Origin: Segatella oris
GTDB taxonomy: Bacteria; Bacteroidota; Bacteroidia; Bacteroidales; Bacteroidaceae
Direction of reading: 5' to 3'
Length of the DNA stretch: 64,000 nt
Assembly (NCBI RefSeq): GCF_900637655.1
Contig: NZ_LR134384.1
Location: 806,001 to 870,000, forward strand
Below the pieces are notes generated by a model. It worked only from the letters and a program-made list of their open reading frames with translations. It did no database searches and was not told the DNA's origin. Shown one piece after another: positions 1 to 8,649 of this stretch (positions are counted from its first letter, which is position 1; each line of letters begins with the position of its first letter). Both the position numbers and the translations under genes were made by a program.

Positions 1-486
1 ATATTCGTCTTTTTCCTTATGATAATAACGCAAGGAAAGTTCATATAAGAAAAGATAGCCGTCTCTAACATATTCTTTATATTCTACATCGGGATTAGCT
101 GAAAAACTATAGCTCATAAACTCTCGCCCTAACTCATCAAGAAAAGATAGAGTATATCCATCACCTAAAAATAAAATATAAGCATAAGGTTGATTATTAA
201 ATTCCAAGTAAGCTGTTACTTGATAAGGAAATCCTAATGTATCAAGTAAATCATTATATTTTTCACTATCCACTTTGTTATTCCATATCATTTTAATCAT
301 CTGTAAATTTTGCTTATAAGCAAATTTATACCATTCTTCTAAAGAGTAATGTTGCATCTCTTTCGGGATGTGTTTAGAGATACGATTTTTATATTCACAT
401 TCGAAATTAAATAATGTATCTTCTTCTGATTGGAGTTCGTAATATGAATAATTCCAGTTTTGATAGAGCAATTTTAATTCTTCCAT
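1..486 (-). CDS. Candidate immunity protein for the adjacent T6SS toxin (C-terminus beyond window)
   Basis: An ATG on the minus strand at 486 opens a reading frame with no stop for 162 codons, up to the window edge, so the gene is incomplete here. It starts 16 bases after the toxin stop, on the same strand. The product is soluble, rich in aromatic and acidic residues (it begins MEELKLLYQNW and contains YILFLGDGY), and has no signal peptide or membrane span. I do not recognise the family. The position directly after a polymorphic-toxin C-terminus is the standard place for the cognate immunity gene, so the role is inferred from context only. The DNA is clearly more AT-rich than the vgrG and hcp genes, as is the toxin tip, which fits a module swapped in as a pair. 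Confidence 0.7.
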   Translation of the reverse strand, partial: MEELKLLYQNWNYSYYELQSEEDTLFNFECEYKNRISKHIPKEMQHYSLEEWYKFAYKQNLQMIKMIWNNKVDSEKYNDLLDTLGFPYQVTAYLEFNNQPYAYILFLGDGYTLSFLDELGREFMSYSFSANPDVEYKEYVRDGYLFLYELSLRYYHKEKDEY

Positions 487-502
487 AATTATTATCTTTT
501 CC

Positions 503-2110
503 TTACCAATTTTTTAGATTATCCATTGTAATGTCTTTTTCTTCTTTAATATGTACTTCCCTTTTCTTTGCATATTCCTTAATATTCTTTGGAATGTTTT
601 TTTCTTGTTTGGGAATAGAAAGCTCAGCCTTGGCATTTTTTCTGATTCGCACAACTCCCTCTTCCATTCTTTTAGGGTTCTGAACTTTTTTTCCTCTATA
701 CCCCGCGACCTCGTCAATATATTTCTTGGCTGTCTCCTCTGTCACATCAGACAACTGTGTGGCCTTCCGGCTGATAACCTTCTTGCCGTTTTTCATCACT
801 GTATCAACACGACGTTTCATTCCCTCTAACCATACTTCGTGTGCAAACTCTTTCTTCCCGAGCTTCTTGACCATCACTTTATTGAATTTGATGCCACGTA
901 ATATACGCCGGGCATATTCAATTCCCTTCCTTGCTAATTCTGTCAAGCAGGCATTATGCACCAGCCACTGCAATGCCCCCACAAAGTAGGTATGCCAATT
1001 AGAGACCTCAAAGTTATAAACTTTCCTTGGCCGATACGAGAACTTTACATCTTTTATTTCGATATCTTCTTCATTTCTGCTTCTTATCTTATCGCCTGTT
1101 TGCAGATTAGCGGCATCTTTCCAACCGTTTCCTGTAAGGAAAGGGTGCTCAGCAGTCGTCTCTATGATTTCCTTTTCCGTATATAGTTCAACGGTATGAT
1201 CACTTTCACGAACCATCGTCCGGACGATATCCTGCAATCCTGTCTCACCAGTCAATTCGTCATACGACCAGACCCTGTCACCGGCCTTGATATCCTCAAT
1301 GTTCTTCAATCCGACAGCCGTATTGATTTTAGTCCCTGCAGGGAAACAGGCAAAGACACAGACATGCCCGGCAGAAGCCTTGCCGACAATCTTGTCAATA
1401 GATTTGCAGAAAGCTTTCCTTGCTCCCTTGGCCGTTAGTTTTATTGCGGTCTTCAGTCCTGTCTTGCCGACCTGTTTGGCTACGGCTTTGGCAGCAGACT
1501 TGGCCGCAACCTTAACGCCAGCCTTAATACCGGCTTTACCTGCAGAGGAGGCTGCGGTAGTCGCCCCAAACGATACAAGCCCGGCAACATCCAAGGCTAG
1601 GAAACCGATGTTCATGGCCATCATTCCCCAGTTGCCTTTCATTCCCTCGCGAACAGCACCGACGATGGAACCGACTACGGGAATCAATTCTACAGTATCA
1701 AGCCAGCCCCAACCCTCATCTTCATCTTCCTTAGCCCCTTGTTCCTGCAAGGCTTTGATATCCTCCATTGCATCATCAGGCAACGGAATCTGGCCGCTGG
1801 TCACAAAATTAATCTTTCCGCCCAAGCTACAGGGCATCTCTGACCTGAACAGGAGGGTTTCTTGACCTTTTACCCGCAGCTTATAGGTCTTCTGCCATTC
1901 CGTACAAGCAGGCACACAAGGCTTTTGCGTAAGACTGCAGATGCCGAACGTGGGAATGTTCACGAGCGGCTGCTTGTCAAGCTTGTTGGCAACAAGGCAT
2001 CCTTGTATCTTAATGTGCGTGTTGTGGGTCGGGAGGAAGAATGCAGGAGCAGCTCCCTTATCGCACACCATCAGGGCATTCCTTACCACATATTCCAATT
2101 GGTCTGCCAT
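503..2110 (-). CDS. T6SS effector: PAAR-like (DUF4280) - HINT - C-terminal toxin
   Basis: A 535-residue multidomain effector. Residues 1 to about 105 resemble the DUF4280/PAAR-like domain that caps the VgrG spike, with several cysteines. Residues 141-185 are hydrophobic and Gly-rich, followed by a Lys/Ala-rich stretch to about 235. Residues 255-386 form a HINT (intein-like) autoprocessing domain, starting at ACFPAGTKI, with TTAEHPF in the middle and ending at LVHNA. Residues 389-535 are a basic tip of about 147 residues, the presumed toxin, released by HINT cleavage. The tip holds RRVDTV, RKATQLSDVTEETAKKYIDE-like and AELSIPKQ segments that remind me of nuclease-type toxin tips, but no catalytic triad can be assigned. 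It lies 9 bases after vgrG and just ahead of the candidate immunity gene. Cargo role is confident; toxin activity is unknown. Confidence 0.85.
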   Translation of the reverse strand: MADQLEYVVRNALMVCDKGAAPAFFLPTHNTHIKIQGCLVANKLDKQPLVNIPTFGICSLTQKPCVPACTEWQKTYKLRVKGQETLLFRSEMPCSLGGKINFVTSGQIPLPDDAMEDIKALQEQGAKEDEDEGWGWLDTVELIPVVGSIVGAVREGMKGNWGMMAMNIGFLALDVAGLVSFGATTAASSAGKAGIKAGVKVAAKSAAKAVAKQVGKTGLKTAIKLTAKGARKAFCKSIDKIVGKASAGHVCVFACFPAGTKINTAVGLKNIEDIKAGDRVWSYDELTGETGLQDIVRTMVRESDHTVELYTEKEIIETTAEHPFLTGNGWKDAANLQTGDKIRSRNEEDIEIKDVKFSYRPRKVYNFEVSNWHTYFVGALQWLVHNACLTELARKGIEYARRILRGIKFNKVMVKKLGKKEFAHEVWLEGMKRRVDTVMKNGKKVISRKATQLSDVTEETAKKYIDEVAGYRGKKVQNPKRMEEGVVRIRKNAKAELSIPKQEKNIPKNIKEYAKKREVHIKEEKDITMDNLKNW

Positions 2111-2119
2111 AACTCTCTA

Positions 2120-3982
2120 TTAAATGATGTCAGTATCACTGGAAGAGATTTTCATACTCGATCCTCCATCCATATTAACCCCATCAGCTTGTATCTTCAA
2201 ATGTTCTTTCGTATCCAATGACGAAATTCGAGAATTTAAAGAGAGTGTATCGCTTTCAGAAGAAATTCCCGTCTGGGCTTTCAAGCCGATACCCTTACTT
2301 TCAGCACTGATTTTGATATCTTCCGTATCTGATTTCAGACTGACAGTCTTGAGTGCCGCCATCTCAATTACTCCGTTCTTTGTGCCATCTTTGCTCACGG
2401 AGGATGATTGAAGACCAATCTTATTGGAAGCGTTGAGCATGATGTTGGCGGCATTCAAGGTTATAGTCTGGGGAGCAGTAATATTGATACTGGAACCTTT
2501 GGTGTCCATATGAAAAACATTACCTTTGGCATCCTTTAATGTTATTCCCCAATTGCCATTCTCCATATCATTGAAAGCCAGCGTGTGTCCACTTCTCGTT
2601 ACGATTGTCTTAGTAATATTTTCCTTTCCGCCTCCTGCGCCCGTAGTTCCGTTGAACAGGCTTCCCATGACATAGGGTCTGTTGGGGTCACCGTGTCGGA
2701 ATCCCACCAGCACCTGGTCACCCACTTCGGGAATGAACACGAAGCCACGGTTGCTTTTCACCTGGTCGCTGCTTCCTCCGTCTGGCGCCATGACGCGCAG
2801 CCAGTCCGTAGACATCTTCTCTGTCTGCCAGTTCATCTGCACCTGCACACGTCCGTGACCGAACTTGTCGTCATTCCTGGTGACCCTGGCCATCTGCGGT
2901 TCGGCAACAGGCATCTCCACTTCAGGCTCCGGCAGCGTGTCCACGACCGCAGGAATGGCCTTGAACGTATTGCTGTAATAGCTATCCTCGCCCACGGTAT
3001 GTGTTATCTCGGTGATGAAGAACTCGCCCAATGACTCGCTCGTCAGGCTGCCCGCCCGCTCGAGGAAGGAACTCTTCAAGTCCACCACGCTTCCCGTGAC
3101 GAGGGTTGCCGTCTCACTCTGCCCCAGTACATAGTGCGACTCGGCCGTGGCTGCCTCCTGCTTCTTCCTGACATACCTCGTCATCTCTGAGGTGTAGTGG
3201 ATGCGGGGCAGGGCATACTGCCTTGCAGGATTCCTGTACATCTCGAGCGAAGCCTGGAAGGCCTCATAGCCCAGCTGGTCCTTGTCGGTGGGCTTGTTCG
3301 GGGTTTCTGCAGCAATGGTCTGGTCGTTGAGCGAATGATAGGAGAACACCTTTGCCGGCTTTGCCAGCGCCTTGACTCCGATGTCAAGTGACGAGAGGCT
3401 TGTCCCGAACTCGAGCTTCACAGCATCCGGCAGATGTACGGGTCGGCCGAAGACCAGGTCGATTCCGTCATAGTAGAGCCATTCGTTGTATTGCAGGGCA
3501 AGACGCTTGATGAACGTGAAGTCCGACTCGTTGTACTGGCAAACGTAGTCGAGCTTCTCGGTGTATTCGGGATTTATCCTTGCACTCACCCCCGCCTTGG
3601 AAGTCATCTCCTTGATGATGTCAGCCAGGGTGCATCCTGTCCATGAGTTGAAGTTCAGGTCGGTCTCGAGGCGGTAGGTCTCAGAGTATCCCGACACCAG
3701 AATATGTCCGAAATCACTGTTCTTCCTGTGCAGGCTCACGCCCGTAACGACCCCCATGAAGGTGGTTTCCGATTTCTCCCCTGCATACACGGCGAAGGAC
3801 TTTCCAATCCATTTGGCACTGTCCTTGAGGTTGTGGGCATATCTGTTTCCCCCAGCCTCAAGGTCAAGAAGCAGCTCGAAACGGTGGTGATTGTTGATGG
3901 ACTGATGTAGCTTTAGCGACTTGAAGGAAAATAACTGCTTTCCGTCTATGCCTACGGAAATCTTGTGGTTGAGTATTGACAT
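2120..3982 (-). CDS. vgrG: VgrG (TssI) spike protein, Bacteroidota T6SS
   Basis: A 620-residue protein matching VgrG in length and layout: a gp27-like base (about residues 1-340, with the typical YNESDFTFIKRLALQYNEWLYY segment shortened here to YNESDFTFIKRL), a gp5-type OB fold with FGHGRVQVQMNW and VGDQVLVGFRHGDPNRPYV-like motifs (about 355-440), and a repetitive beta-helix C-terminus rich in T, S, N and G. No extra enzymatic extension is present, so the toxin is carried separately by the PAAR-like effector downstream. It trimerises at the tip of the Hcp tube in the inner-tube/sheath machine. It sits between hcp and the effector on the same strand. The rest of the T6SS structural genes are not in the window. 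Start ATG at 3982 follows a hairpin that may reduce transcription from hcp. Confidence 0.93.
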   Translation of the reverse strand: MSILNHKISVGIDGKQLFSFKSLKLHQSINNHHRFELLLDLEAGGNRYAHNLKDSAKWIGKSFAVYAGEKSETTFMGVVTGVSLHRKNSDFGHILVSGYSETYRLETDLNFNSWTGCTLADIIKEMTSKAGVSARINPEYTEKLDYVCQYNESDFTFIKRLALQYNEWLYYDGIDLVFGRPVHLPDAVKLEFGTSLSSLDIGVKALAKPAKVFSYHSLNDQTIAAETPNKPTDKDQLGYEAFQASLEMYRNPARQYALPRIHYTSEMTRYVRKKQEAATAESHYVLGQSETATLVTGSVVDLKSSFLERAGSLTSESLGEFFITEITHTVGEDSYYSNTFKAIPAVVDTLPEPEVEMPVAEPQMARVTRNDDKFGHGRVQVQMNWQTEKMSTDWLRVMAPDGGSSDQVKSNRGFVFIPEVGDQVLVGFRHGDPNRPYVMGSLFNGTTGAGGGKENITKTIVTRSGHTLAFNDMENGNWGITLKDAKGNVFHMDTKGSSINITAPQTITLNAANIMLNASNKIGLQSSSVSKDGTKNGVIEMAALKTVSLKSDTEDIKISAESKGIGLKAQTGISSESDTLSLNSRISSLDTKEHLKIQADGVNMDGGSSMKISSSDTDII

Positions 3983-4014
3983 GTTTTTTTGTTGCTATTC
4001 CTTAAAAGAAAATC

Positions 4015-4056
4015 AGGCCTTCCTCCTCCGGCTTCTTGTCCGAGGCAGGAAGGCCT
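4015..4056 (-). terminator. Hairpin attenuator between hcp and vgrG
   Basis: AGGCCTTCCT (4015-4024) and AGGAAGGCCT (4047-4056) are perfect inverse complements, and the inner bases CCTCCGG/CCGAGG pair further. Read on the minus strand, the stem is followed by a T-rich stretch (ATTTTCTTTT), as in an intrinsic terminator. It lies after the hcp stop and before the vgrG start, so it probably acts as a partial terminator that keeps Hcp in excess over VgrG. Confidence 0.65.
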
Positions 4057-4081
4057 GTTACCGACTTACTTGCAGTCGTGG

Positions 4082-4480
4082 TTATACTTTTGGCCAGCGG
4101 TTATCCAGCTCGGCATTGCCCACGGTAATGGTCTCAGCCGAGAAGGTCATGGCGATAGTCATCGGTACCTCGTTGGTTGCATCAAGGGTTTCCTTGTAAT
4201 GCACGATGTAGGCGTTCTTGAACTCGATTTCCTTCATCTTGGCATCCTCTTCGGTCTTCTTGTAGATGATTTTTCCGTCAACGGCCTTGAACTGGCTGTT
4301 GAGCATGGCCTCAATGGCAGTGGTATCCTCTGTAGATTCTACCGTAACAGATACTCTTCCGCCGGAAATGCTTGACGACGGCTTGCCTTTAGAGTCAGTA
4401 TTGCGGCTGAACTCGTAGTTTGAATACAGGACGTCATATTCCTTGCCGCCCAATTCCAATGTTGCTCTGAATGAACCCAT
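4082..4480 (-). CDS. hcp: Hcp (TssD) tube protein of Bacteroidota T6SS
   Basis: A 132-residue beta-rich protein beginning MGSFRATLELGGKEYDV and containing YSFSRNTD-like and GGRVSVTVEST segments, which is the pattern of the Bacteroidota TssD/Hcp family. Hcp hexamers stack into the inner tube fired by the T6SS, and it is also a secreted marker. It has no signal peptide, as expected. It is the first gene of the hcp-vgrG-effector-immunity set and has its own near-consensus promoter about 185 bases upstream. Family assignment rests on size, sequence style and the vgrG neighbour. Confidence 0.9.
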   Translation of the reverse strand: MGSFRATLELGGKEYDVLYSNYEFSRNTDSKGKPSSSISGGRVSVTVESTEDTTAIEAMLNSQFKAVDGKIIYKKTEEDAKMKEIEFKNAYIVHYKETLDATNEVPMTIAMTFSAETITVGNAELDNRWPKV

Positions 4481-4664
4481 AATTAAAACTTTTTAAATTG
4501 TTGTTGATAATGTTACCGGAGGTCTTTCTGGATTCTGTCATCAAGTCGGCATGAAAACAAAAAAGAGAAAACCTCAACAACTTCTTGAAGTCTCCTCTGT
4601 CGGCTGAAAGACAGTCTTGCTCTGGAAAGAAGAGGAAGAATTGCAATCTGTTGTCTTTGAAAGA

Positions 4665-4695
4665 CAAAGATAAAAAAATGGAATCTAAAGTCAAA
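4665..4695 (-). promoter_or_regulatory. Bacteroidota-type promoter of hcp
   Basis: On the minus strand TTTG (4695-4692) and TATCTTTG (4672-4665) are separated by exactly 19 bases, matching the Bacteroidota sigma consensus TTTG-N19/20-TAnnTTTG. The predicted leader to the hcp ATG is about 175 bases, unusually long, and contains small inverted repeats. Confidence 0.7.
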
Positions 4696-4699
4696 GGGA

Positions 4700-5015
4700 A
4701 ACAGGTCAAAAGACTTATAAATTATAGATATTTAACATCTAGTAGATTAAACTACCAAGTGTAAAAAAAGGAAGGGAGCTAGCAAAAGGCAGCAGCGTTA
4801 CTAAACCTTTATTTAATGCACAATGCATAATTCATGATTGTGGAGTGTTGAATGGGGAATGTTGAATGATATTAATGCATAATAAAGAATGTATAGTTCA
4901 TCATTCAGAAAGGAAATGAGGGGAAGAAGAAAGTGGCGTTCTGTTTTAATTCATAGGGTGATATTCTGCCGTTTGCATTTGTTAAATAAGCTGTATATAA
5001 GATAAAACTCATTTT
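4700..5015. other. Intergenic, AT-rich, with ATGTTGAATG-type repeats
   Basis: No credible gene. Positions 4838-4872 carry GTGGAGTGTTGAATG and GGAATGTTGAATG, the reverse complement of the simple repeat seen at 38360-38480. The right end leads into the promoter of the next plus-strand gene. Confidence 0.5.
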
Positions 5016-5086
5016 TTTGCGTGAGAAAACGGGATTTTTATCTTAAATTTGCGTGAAAATCTAATTTGAATTTAAATGCTATTACT

Positions 5087-6184
5087 ATGCAAGGAAAAAC
5101 CAAAAGCAAACAGGAACAGATACTCTTGAACTTTGAAATAGGTGGAACCCCGGTGGATATTATCCCTTTAGGCGACGGCCTTATCAACGACACTTACAAG
5201 GTGGTGATGCCTTCAGGGGAACCGCATGACTATGTGCTTCAGCGCATCAACCATCATATTTTCACCGATGTTGAATTGCTGCAACATAATATTGATGTCG
5301 TCACAAGTCACATTCGGGCAAAGCTCGAGGCAGCCGGTGAGACGGATATCGACAGGAAAGTGCTGCAGTTTGTACCTACCAAGGAGGGTAAAAGCTATTA
5401 TCAGACGGAAGAAGGTGACTTCTGGCGCGTCTCTGTTTTCATTCCACGGACACAGACTTTTAATCAGGTGACACCGCAGAATGCCTATGATTGTGGCCGA
5501 ACTTTCGGTCGTTTCGAGTCAATGCTTACGGATGTAGAAGAGAAACTCGGTGAAACTATCCCCGATTTCCATAACATGGAGCTGCGCATTCGACAGCTTC
5601 GGGAGGCTGTGAAGGCTGATGCAGCAGGTCGTTTGCATGAAGTGAGTGCACTTGTTGACAAGATTGAGCAGCACGCTGAAGCCATGTGCAGGGCTGAAAA
5701 GCTTTACCGTGAGGGGCAATTGCCTAAGCGTCTCTGCCATTGCGATACGAAAGTGAACAATATGTTGTTTGATGAGACAGGACAGGTGCTGTGTGTCATC
5801 GACCTCGATACTGTCATGCCAAGCTTTGTGTTCTCTGATTATGGCGACTTCCTACGCACGGCAGCCAATGCAACCCGCGAAGATGATCCCGATGTTTCGA
5901 AAGTAGCATTGCGCTGGGATGTCATCGAAAGCTTCACGAAAGGCTACATTGAAGGCACTCGCCACTTCCTGACGGACACCGAACGAGACATGCTTCCCTT
6001 TGCAATGCAGCTCTTCCCATACATGCAGTGCGTGCGTTTCCTTGCGGATTATATCAACGGTGACACCTATTATAAAACCACTTATGCGGCTCATAACCTT
6101 GACCGTGCGCACAATCAATGGCGACTTTTCGAGCTGACGCTTGCGGGAGAAGACCGTCTTCAGCAGTTTGTCAAGACGCTGTAG
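5087..6184 (+). CDS. APH-fold small-molecule kinase, N-acetylhexosamine kinase (NahK)-like
   Basis: A 365-residue phosphotransferase of the aminoglycoside-phosphotransferase/choline-kinase fold. The catalytic loop LCHCDTKVNNMLFD and the metal-binding VIDLDTVMP are both intact. The N-terminal GDGLINDTYKV is the glycine-rich ATP loop. The HCDTKxNNxLFD and DLDTVMP pattern is the one I associate with N-acetylhexosamine 1-kinases that feed salvaged GlcNAc/GalNAc into nucleotide-sugar pathways; the substrate is an inference. I chose ATG 5087; a TTG at 5066 is in frame but less likely. A TAAATTTG box lies at 5044-5051. It is a single-gene unit closed by a strong hairpin terminator at 6271. Its reverse-strand neighbour is convergent. 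Confidence 0.8.
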   Translation: MQGKTKSKQEQILLNFEIGGTPVDIIPLGDGLINDTYKVVMPSGEPHDYVLQRINHHIFTDVELLQHNIDVVTSHIRAKLEAAGETDIDRKVLQFVPTKEGKSYYQTEEGDFWRVSVFIPRTQTFNQVTPQNAYDCGRTFGRFESMLTDVEEKLGETIPDFHNMELRIRQLREAVKADAAGRLHEVSALVDKIEQHAEAMCRAEKLYREGQLPKRLCHCDTKVNNMLFDETGQVLCVIDLDTVMPSFVFSDYGDFLRTAANATREDDPDVSKVALRWDVIESFTKGYIEGTRHFLTDTERDMLPFAMQLFPYMQCVRFLADYINGDTYYKTTYAAHNLDRAHNQWRLFELTLAGEDRLQQFVKTL

Positions 6185-6270
6185 GAAAGAGGATAAGTTT
6201 AAAATGAACATAAAAGATTTCCTCATGTGCATCATGTTTGATACTTGAAACATGGGAATGAAACAAAAAG

Positions 6271-6295
6271 CCAACACGCTTCGTGTTGGTTTTTT
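6271..6295 (+). terminator. Intrinsic terminator, probably bidirectional
   Basis: CCAACACG-CTT-CGTGTTGG forms a perfect 8-bp stem with a 3-base loop followed by five T. A run of A on the other side makes it usable for the convergent minus-strand lipoprotein gene as well. Confidence 0.85.
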
Positions 6296-6376
6296 GCGGT
6301 TATGATGCTGTGAAAGGGTGGCCGTTTGGTGTAAAAGTCACTTATGGAAAGGCAGGAGAAACTGTGGGTTGTAACG

Positions 6377-7321
6377 TCAAAGGTCTTTGTATGGATTGTT
6401 ATTCCATGTTCTTACGAGTCTCAATAAGTAGCTTCTTGCCGACTTGCTCTTTACCTTGTGGATATCTTCTTCGATCATCTCGCGTGGCAATTGCTGTTTC
6501 TCCTCCTTACAGTGTTGCGCCCAATAGTATATGTCTTCTATTTGGGCAGAGAGGATTTCGTGTCCGCGGTGATCGTAAATCCATTGCCAATAAGCCCCCA
6601 TGTCGTAGTTTCGGCGCATCATTTCATAAGCGAAACGCCCGGCAGGACTTCTTAGTTCGCAGATCATGTTCTTGGGACGAACTTCCTTGTAGCCGTTGAT
6701 GAGCGGACAAGCCTCATAAGTCTGCGACCAAGGATAGGCATCAATGTCACGTGAAGGCGTAGCTATGACATGGTTGGCCACGCGCTTTTGCAGATAGAAA
6801 CGATGATTTCTGACTTCATATTGCCAGCGAATGGTGTCGGTTTTCGCAATGCAAAACACCTCGAAATGCGTGGCGTCAAGGCGTTGATAGTGGCCAAGAG
6901 GATTTTCTAAACTGTCTCTTCGAATACTTGCTTTTATGATATTGGGCTTGCCGGGCATGTGTTCTTCCTCTGCATCCCAATAGCCTAAGTCAAGCTTGTC
7001 AAGTCGTTTCCCCGGCGGACTGAACAGATAAAGTTCCACATTTCCACAATGGGTAAATGCTAAGGCATAGTCATCGGCGAAGCGTTGGATAGAAAGAAGA
7101 ATATCAGGAAAGGTGTCAATGGCACTGCCTTTCAGCCGATAAACCTGTTCTCCTGAAAGCAGAAGACCATGGTTCTCATCAGCAAAAGGCTGTGGAATAG
7201 AGTCCATGATAAGGCTGTCGGGATTGAGATGGAATGCTTGCATGAATGGAATCTCGGAGCGTTGACAGCTGAGAAGCAGCAGTATGGATAGGAGGAAAAG
7301 GGGCAAAAGTTTGGTTCTCAT
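6377..7321 (-). CDS. Lipoprotein of unknown function
   Basis: A 314-residue protein when started at ATG 7321 (MRTKLLPLFLLSILLLLSC). That start gives a clean lipoprotein signal peptide with the lipid cysteine at residue 19; the longer in-frame start at 7399 would bury it behind a Lys-rich leader. The body has regular beta-type stretches (LLSGEQVYRLKGS, DDYALAFTHCGNVELYLF) suggestive of a propeller, and a basic C-terminus. I do not recognise a named family. A TATCTTTG box lies on the minus strand at 7349-7342, close upstream. It is monocistronic and convergent with the kinase gene. Confidence 0.75.
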   Translation of the reverse strand: MRTKLLPLFLLSILLLLSCQRSEIPFMQAFHLNPDSLIMDSIPQPFADENHGLLLSGEQVYRLKGSAIDTFPDILLSIQRFADDYALAFTHCGNVELYLFSPPGKRLDKLDLGYWDAEEEHMPGKPNIIKASIRRDSLENPLGHYQRLDATHFEVFCIAKTDTIRWQYEVRNHRFYLQKRVANHVIATPSRDIDAYPWSQTYEACPLINGYKEVRPKNMICELRSPAGRFAYEMMRRNYDMGAYWQWIYDHRGHEILSAQIEDIYYWAQHCKEEKQQLPREMIEEDIHKVKSKSARSYLLRLVRTWNNNPYKDL

Positions 7322-7528
7322 TGTTGTTATGATGTTTGTTGCAAAGATAATGATTATTTTATAAAAGTGTTTTTTCTTTTTGTTTTTTGCTTCTTTCATG
7401 AGAAATAAACTACCTTTGCTATTGAAAACTGCATGCCGTGGCAGCTTGGTTGTCGTGCATGTTCAGTTTGAGGGTTCAATGAAAAAAGTTTCATTTGCCG
7501 TTGTTTAACGGCATTATCGTTTCTAAAA

Positions 7529-8236
7529 ATGTTAGAAGTTCTTCAGCCTTACCTTGCCATTACCCTGAAACTTGTTACGGGAATGATTGGCATTTTGGTC
7601 TTTCTGCGCATTGCGGGAAAAGTACAAATGGCGCAGATTACCCCACTCGACACCGTGAGTGCATTTGTTATCGGTGCTTTAGTCGGTGGTGTGCTCTACA
7701 ACCCCGACATGTCGATGTGGCATATCCTGTTTGCTTTGGCCGTGTGGACAGGTTTCAATATGCTCGTAAGATTTTGCATGCGGTCGGCACGTTTGCGTCA
7801 TCTCATCAAGGGAACAAGTTCTTATTTGGTGCGCGATGGCATCATCAACTTCAAAGCTTTCAAGCGAAACAGTCTTGAAATGGAGCAGTTTCGCCTGCTG
7901 TTGCGACAGAAAGGCATCTTCTCAATGTTTGATGTTGACGATGTTTTGTTTGAGACTAATGGCGCCGTTACGGTGCTTTCGACCAACAGAACGCCTCAGT
8001 CACATCTGCTGATCAATAACGGTGAGATCGTGGACAGCACGCTCATACAGTGTGATAAAACTAAAAACTGGGTGCTTCGCAATCTTAAGAAGAATGGTTT
8101 CGAGCGTCCTTCAGAACTCTTTTGCATGGAGTGGACACCGCGTCGAGGTTTTTATTTTGTCACTTTCAGTGGCGATGTCAGACGTGGAAAAGAGGAAGTT
8201 TCGGCCGAAGAGATTGAAAACGAAAATCAAGCTTAA
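7529..8236 (+). CDS. DUF421 (YetF/YcaP-type) membrane protein
   Basis: A 235-residue protein. Three hydrophobic segments fill about residues 8-90, followed by a cytosolic domain with the family signature SYLVRDGIINFKAFKRNSL-like region and the FDVDDVLFETNGAVTVL strand pattern, typical of DUF421 proteins. The biochemical role of the family is not established; some members are linked to envelope stress or sporulation. The Lys/Glu-rich tail is poorly conserved. It stands alone, convergent with the Cys-rich peptide gene, and is closed by a long hairpin at 8249-8284. Confidence 0.85.
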   Translation: MLEVLQPYLAITLKLVTGMIGILVFLRIAGKVQMAQITPLDTVSAFVIGALVGGVLYNPDMSMWHILFALAVWTGFNMLVRFCMRSARLRHLIKGTSSYLVRDGIINFKAFKRNSLEMEQFRLLLRQKGIFSMFDVDDVLFETNGAVTVLSTNRTPQSHLLINNGEIVDSTLIQCDKTKNWVLRNLKKNGFERPSELFCMEWTPRRGFYFVTFSGDVRRGKEEVSAEEIENENQA

Positions 8237-8248
8237 GGGATAAAGCAA

Positions 8249-8284
8249 AGTGCCAAGGCGCATGTAATGATGCGTCTTGGCACT
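8249..8284. terminator. 15-bp hairpin between convergent genes
   Basis: AGTGCCAAGGCGCAT (8249-8263) pairs with ATGCGTCTTGGCACT (8270-8284), with one G-T pair and a 6-base loop. Neither flank has a perfect T-run, but the place between two convergent genes fits a bidirectional terminator. Confidence 0.55.
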
Positions 8285-8338
8285 GATTATAAATTTGTAT
8301 CTGCTTATTTTTTCTTTGGAGAAGCGGCAGAAAGAGAA

Positions 8339-8632
8339 TTACATCTTGTCTTTCTTGGCAGCTTTCTTGCCCTGTGCTTTCTTAGCTGGACATTTCTTAG
8401 CGTCTTTCTTGCAGCATGCGCCTTTCTTATCTGCCTTTTTGCAGCAGGCTCCGGATGTCTTGCAATCTTTCTTGCACGCCATATCACACTCATGTTTTGC
8501 ATCTTTGCACTGCTTGTCTTTAGTGCATTGTTCTGTCTTCTCGCACTTCTTTTCTGTGCATTTCACAACCTGAGCATTTGCAAAACCAAATGAAGCAACC
8601 ACGAAGGCTGCACATAACATAATCTTTTTCAT
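8339..8632 (-). CDS. Small exported Cys/Lys-rich protein
   Basis: A 97-residue protein with a signal peptide (MKKIMLCAAFVVASFGFANA, then cleavage). The mature part of about 77 residues contains 12 cysteines and over 20 lysines, arranged as KC..KKC, C..D..C and three CC/C-KK blocks (ACCKKADKKG, ACCKKDAKKC). The C-terminus is almost pure Lys/Ala. The spacing suggests metal binding or a disulfide-knotted peptide, but I know of no named family. A TATATTTG promoter box sits inside an inverted repeat just upstream, so expression may be controlled by a repressor. It is monocistronic. Coding potential is supported by a good signal peptide and a promoter at the right distance. Confidence 0.75.
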   Translation of the reverse strand: MKKIMLCAAFVVASFGFANAQVVKCTEKKCEKTEQCTKDKQCKDAKHECDMACKKDCKTSGACCKKADKKGACCKKDAKKCPAKKAQGKKAAKKDKM

Positions 8633-8649
8633 AATCTTTTCTTTTTTAA

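Noticed and set aside
1287..1865. 192-codon plus-strand frame across the T6SS effector
   Set aside because: Ala/Pro/Thr-rich antisense shadow of the Lys/Ala-rich effector region; no start signal or homology sense.
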